NCBI GenBank assembly: GCA_964480915.1
Contig: CAYZRS010000096.1
Location: 1-15,102 of the forward strand
Direction: 5' to 3'
Source of the DNA: CAWGCE01 sp964480915
GTDB lineage: Bacteria > Planctomycetota > Planctomycetia > Pirellulales > Pirellulaceae
Length of the DNA: 15,102 nucleotides
Position numbers and translations under genes: made by a program. Below are positions 14,538 to 15,102 of this stretch, piece by piece. How positions within the stretch are numbered: the first letter of the stretch is position 1; each line of letters begins with the position of its first letter. Under the pieces are notes generated by a model, which saw only the letters and a list, made by a program, of their open reading frames with translations, was not told the DNA's origin and made no database searches.

Positions 14538-14785
14538 ATCCAAATGCGATCTAACGCGAAATAACACGAAACGGCTTCCACAGATTTGTGCAAAAGCGTT
14601 CTATCCGCCAGTCGGCCTCAGAGTTGGAATTCACGACATGCACGACTTCTCCTTGTGCGTGCCTGTGTTTCGCCGGGTCCATGCTGAGAACGTGCACGTT
14701 CGTAAGTCTGGCAAGAGCTGATTTGCCAAGCTTATTGAACGATGGCGGTCGGTGTGAAAACGGTGTAGGCGGCCTCATCCCGGAT
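14538..14785. other. Non-coding stretch after the kinase gene
   Basis: Besides the tandem 10-bp units there is a perfect 14-bp palindrome gaacgtgcacgttc at 14688-14701. No complete gene is recognised, and no clear T-tailed terminator for the sigma-kinase operon is seen. The stretch may include debris from the nuclease pseudogene or another lost gene. Confidence 0.5.
14552..14571 (+). repeat. Two tandem 10-bp units after the kinase gene
   Basis: TAACGCGAAA followed directly by TAACACGAAA, differing at one base, starting 14 nt past the kinase stop. No hairpin or terminator is formed by them. Function unknown. Confidence 0.5.
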
Positions 14786-15000
14786 GACTGTGATGGCAAT
14801 GAGTCACTTTTCTCGCCATGCCAAGCGTGCGTTCGTATCGATCGTGGCCGCTTACCAAGATGGTTTGTTTGTCGTGCACAGCAACGCTCATCGGCTGCTT
14901 GGCCTTCTGGCCGAATGGCTGACGCTGGTGCGTCGATTCCCGCCAGTCGAATCTTCACGCGCGATTTGTTTCCGGTCAATCAAAGAACGGTATCGCGATT
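14786..15000 (-). pseudogene. Decayed thermonuclease (staphylococcal nuclease-like) fragment
   Basis: Read on the minus strand, the remains of an SNase domain are spread over two frames. From about 14994, DTVL, an in-frame TGA (14980-14982) and LTGNKSRVKIRLAGIDAP (to 14926) match the GDT...LTG..KVRLAGIDAPE start of the family. After about 14900 the match moves to another frame: KQPMSVAVHDKQTILVSG and the signature DRYERTLG (14843-14820), equivalent to DRYGRTLG. The Glu that follows DAP in active members (E43 of the S. aureus enzyme) is Ala here, while the preceding Arg is kept. The usual C-terminal part (N-x2-LV-x2-GLAW) is not recognisable. Stop, frameshift, lost catalytic residue and missing end together indicate a dead gene. 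A 142-codon frame starting at 14979 covers part of it but switches to unrelated sequence after the first 30 or so residues. Confidence 0.7.
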
Positions 15001-15102
15001 AGTCGTTGTTTTCTTCCTGGCGGTGTTCCGTCGGTGGCAATGCATTGAACGCAAGGCAGTACGCTGCGTCGTCTTGCTGGAAGGTGTTTCAAGGAACTCA
15101 AA

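Noticed and set aside
14536..14562. Possible fourth copy of the 24-bp motif (GAATCC...GCG...GCGAAA) at the kinase stop codon
   Set aside because: Spacing and core octamer do not match; alignment needs several gaps, unlike the three exact copies.

Overview
The window reads as chromosomal DNA of a planctomycete, most likely from the Pirellulales. This rests on four kinds of evidence: a very long secreted protein with a T5SS/PEP-CTERM-type repeat passenger, dockerin-like tail and PEP-CTERM sorting signal; a giant subtilase whose basic N-terminus ends in a LEPR-XLL-like motif (LEARELLAGD); an ECF sigma factor directly coupled to a Ser/Thr kinase with kinesin-light-chain-type TPRs; and moderately high GC with wide gene spacing. 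No identification beyond family level can be made from the sequence alone.

Layout. 160-4167 (+) encodes a repeat-rich surface protein. 4475-9688 (-) encodes a 1737-residue modular subtilisin-like protease. The two genes converge, and both end in nearly the same dockerin-like module, down to a 40-bp identical DNA segment. 9689-10582 is a regulatory stretch of about 0.9 kb. It holds three copies of an unexplained 24-bp motif (GAAT-N6-GCGTTACT-n-GAAA), a two-part hairpin, and a small minus-strand gene (10234-10434). That small gene encodes a free-standing version of the Cys-rich domain found at the N-terminus of the kinase downstream. 10583-11188 (+) is the ECF sigma factor and 11199-14537 (+) the kinase-TPR protein, 10 nt apart and surely one operon. 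14538-15102 has no intact gene; it holds the decayed remains of a staphylococcal-nuclease-like thermonuclease on the minus strand.

How it may fit together (inference). The sigma factor and membrane kinase look like a planctomycete ECF-kinase signalling pair in which the kinase takes the place of a classical anti-sigma factor. The small Cys-domain protein, divergent from the operon, could be a partner, adaptor or decoy for the kinase N-terminus. Copies 1 and 3 of the 24-bp motif lie at nearly equal distances (48 and 45 nt) upstream of the protease start and the small gene start, in the same orientation relative to both. This suggests that secreted protease and small regulator share one control element. 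The small Cys-domain family and the shared motif, next to a sigma-kinase pair, are the best candidates in this window for something undescribed.
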